NCBI GenBank assembly: GCA_035457705.1
Contig: DATIBD010000060.1
Coordinates: 1 to 64,000, forward strand
Length of the DNA stretch: 64,000 nt
Reading direction: 5' to 3'
Source: DASPGQ01 sp035457705
GTDB lineage: Bacteria > Acidobacteriota > Vicinamibacteria > Marinacidobacterales > SMYC01
This document shows positions 63,577 through 64,000 of this stretch, one piece after another (position 1 is the first letter of the stretch; each line of letters begins with the position of its first letter). The notes under the pieces are model-generated. The model had not been told where the DNA came from. It searched no databases and saw only the letters and a program-made list of their open reading frames with translations. The position numbers were made by a program, and so were the translations under genes.

Positions 63577-64000
63577 TAGCAGGCGTCTCCTTTCTTGAAT
63601 TCTGAGGCCCGCGGCGGAGCGGGGTCTTCCAAAATCGAAAGCGTGACCTCGACGGCGTCCTTGAGCACATCGTAGTCGACCGAACACTTCGCGAGGACCC
63701 GAAGCCCCTGAAGGCTGTTGGTCAAGAACCTCGCGACGGCGAAAGGCTCGCACCTCGCGGGGAGCTGGCCGCGGCGACTGCCGTCCAACAGAGATTCCCG
63801 GAAGGCACCCTCCACGCGGGCAAGGTTCGTTCGGACTCTTTCGCGAACGTCGCTATCCTCCTCGGCAAGCGCGACCGCCGTATTCGTAATCAGGCATCCT
63901 TTGACACCGCTTCCGCAGGCGCAGTCCTCGAGCACCTGCTCGAAGACGCGTCGGATTCCCTCTCTCGAGCTTCCCGCCTCCAGGAAGGCAACCATCTTGA
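63576..64000 (-). CDS. TetR-family regulator, C-terminal part (cut by window edge)
   Basis: The frame is open to the window edge and gives about 140 residues with the all-helical C-terminal domain of TetR proteins: REGIRRVFEQVLEDCACGSGVKGCLITNTAVALAEEDSDVRERVRTNLARVEGAFRESLLDGSRRGQLPA and LTNSLQGLRVLAKCSVDYDVLKDAVEVTLSIL, closest to TetR_C_11-type regulators. The DNA-binding N-terminus lies outside the window. The Cys-rich stretch CACGSGVKGC may respond to redox; its overlap with trxA makes that attractive but unproven. Confidence 0.8.
   Translation of the reverse strand, partial: KMVAFLEAGSSREGIRRVFEQVLEDCACGSGVKGCLITNTAVALAEEDSDVRERVRTNLARVEGAFRESLLDGSRRGQLPARCEPFAVARFLTNSLQGLRVLAKCSVDYDVLKDAVEVTLSILEDPAPPRASEFKKGDAC

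Overview
This is a 64 kb stretch of a high-GC bacterial chromosome, most likely from an Acidobacteriota member. The clues are three large Ser/Thr protein kinases (one with a TolB/PD40-type propeller, one with TPR-like and coiled-coil segments, one with sulfatase-modifying-factor and hydrolase modules), a VWFA protein of the type common in Acidobacteria, and a Gram-negative envelope (OmpA lipoprotein, SurA-like chaperones, Wzm/Wzt exporter, C-terminal Phe outer-membrane protein). The phylum is inferred from gene content; there is no rRNA in the window.

Layout. 1-0.8 kb: fused remnants of an IS91-type transposase and an alpha/beta hydrolase. 1-5.1 kb: a triple-domain kinase and a ParDE-type toxin-antitoxin pair with a clear promoter. 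5.1-5.9 kb: gene debris next to tRNA-Lys and tRNA-Arg. 5.9-9.4 kb: acyl-CoA dehydrogenase, its overlapping TetR regulator and an SDR. 9.4-11 kb: a small kinase and PP2C phosphatase pair. 11-14.8 kb: two exported FAH-fold enzymes and an exported NMT1-like binding protein. 14.8-17.2 kb: PlsC acyltransferase and VapBC. 17.4-20 kb: a kinase-propeller gene broken by two single-base frameshifts. 21-24.3 kb: ECF sigma factor, anti-sigma factor and a secreted 33-residue-repeat protein. 24.3-31.2 kb: EttA, amidohydrolase, two-subunit CoA-transferase, class V aminotransferase and MATE transporter. 31.4-32.1 kb: internally deleted IS110 element. 33.3-39 kb: histidine utilisation genes hutH-U-I-F. 39-45.8 kb: outer-membrane protein, third kinase, zinc-ribbon protein, VWFA protein, OmpA lipoprotein. 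46-51.6 kb: a second sigma/anti-sigma pair, NHL-type propeller protein, DUF4388-type protein, HNH nuclease, LOG-family protein, PilZ protein. 51.8-61 kb: a dense housekeeping run (wzm, wzt, rfaE2, mfd, two parvulin chaperones, S4 protein, dus). 61-64 kb: dipeptidase, moaA, trxA and a TetR gene cut by the window edge.

The most unusual features are (i) a dispersed intergenic repeat, with at least six copies between 12.3 and 51.3 kb, whose first hairpin keeps its pairing although the bases differ between copies, and several copies lie directly after stop codons; (ii) the sigma/anti-sigma/S-T-S-V-repeat operon; (iii) the kinase-FGE-hydrolase fusion; (iv) paired secreted FAH-family enzymes; and (v) perfect palindromic operators at the vapB and tetR genes, the latter apparently leaderless. 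Many gene remnants show this region has lost and gained DNA. I found no CRISPR array, rRNA or prophage.
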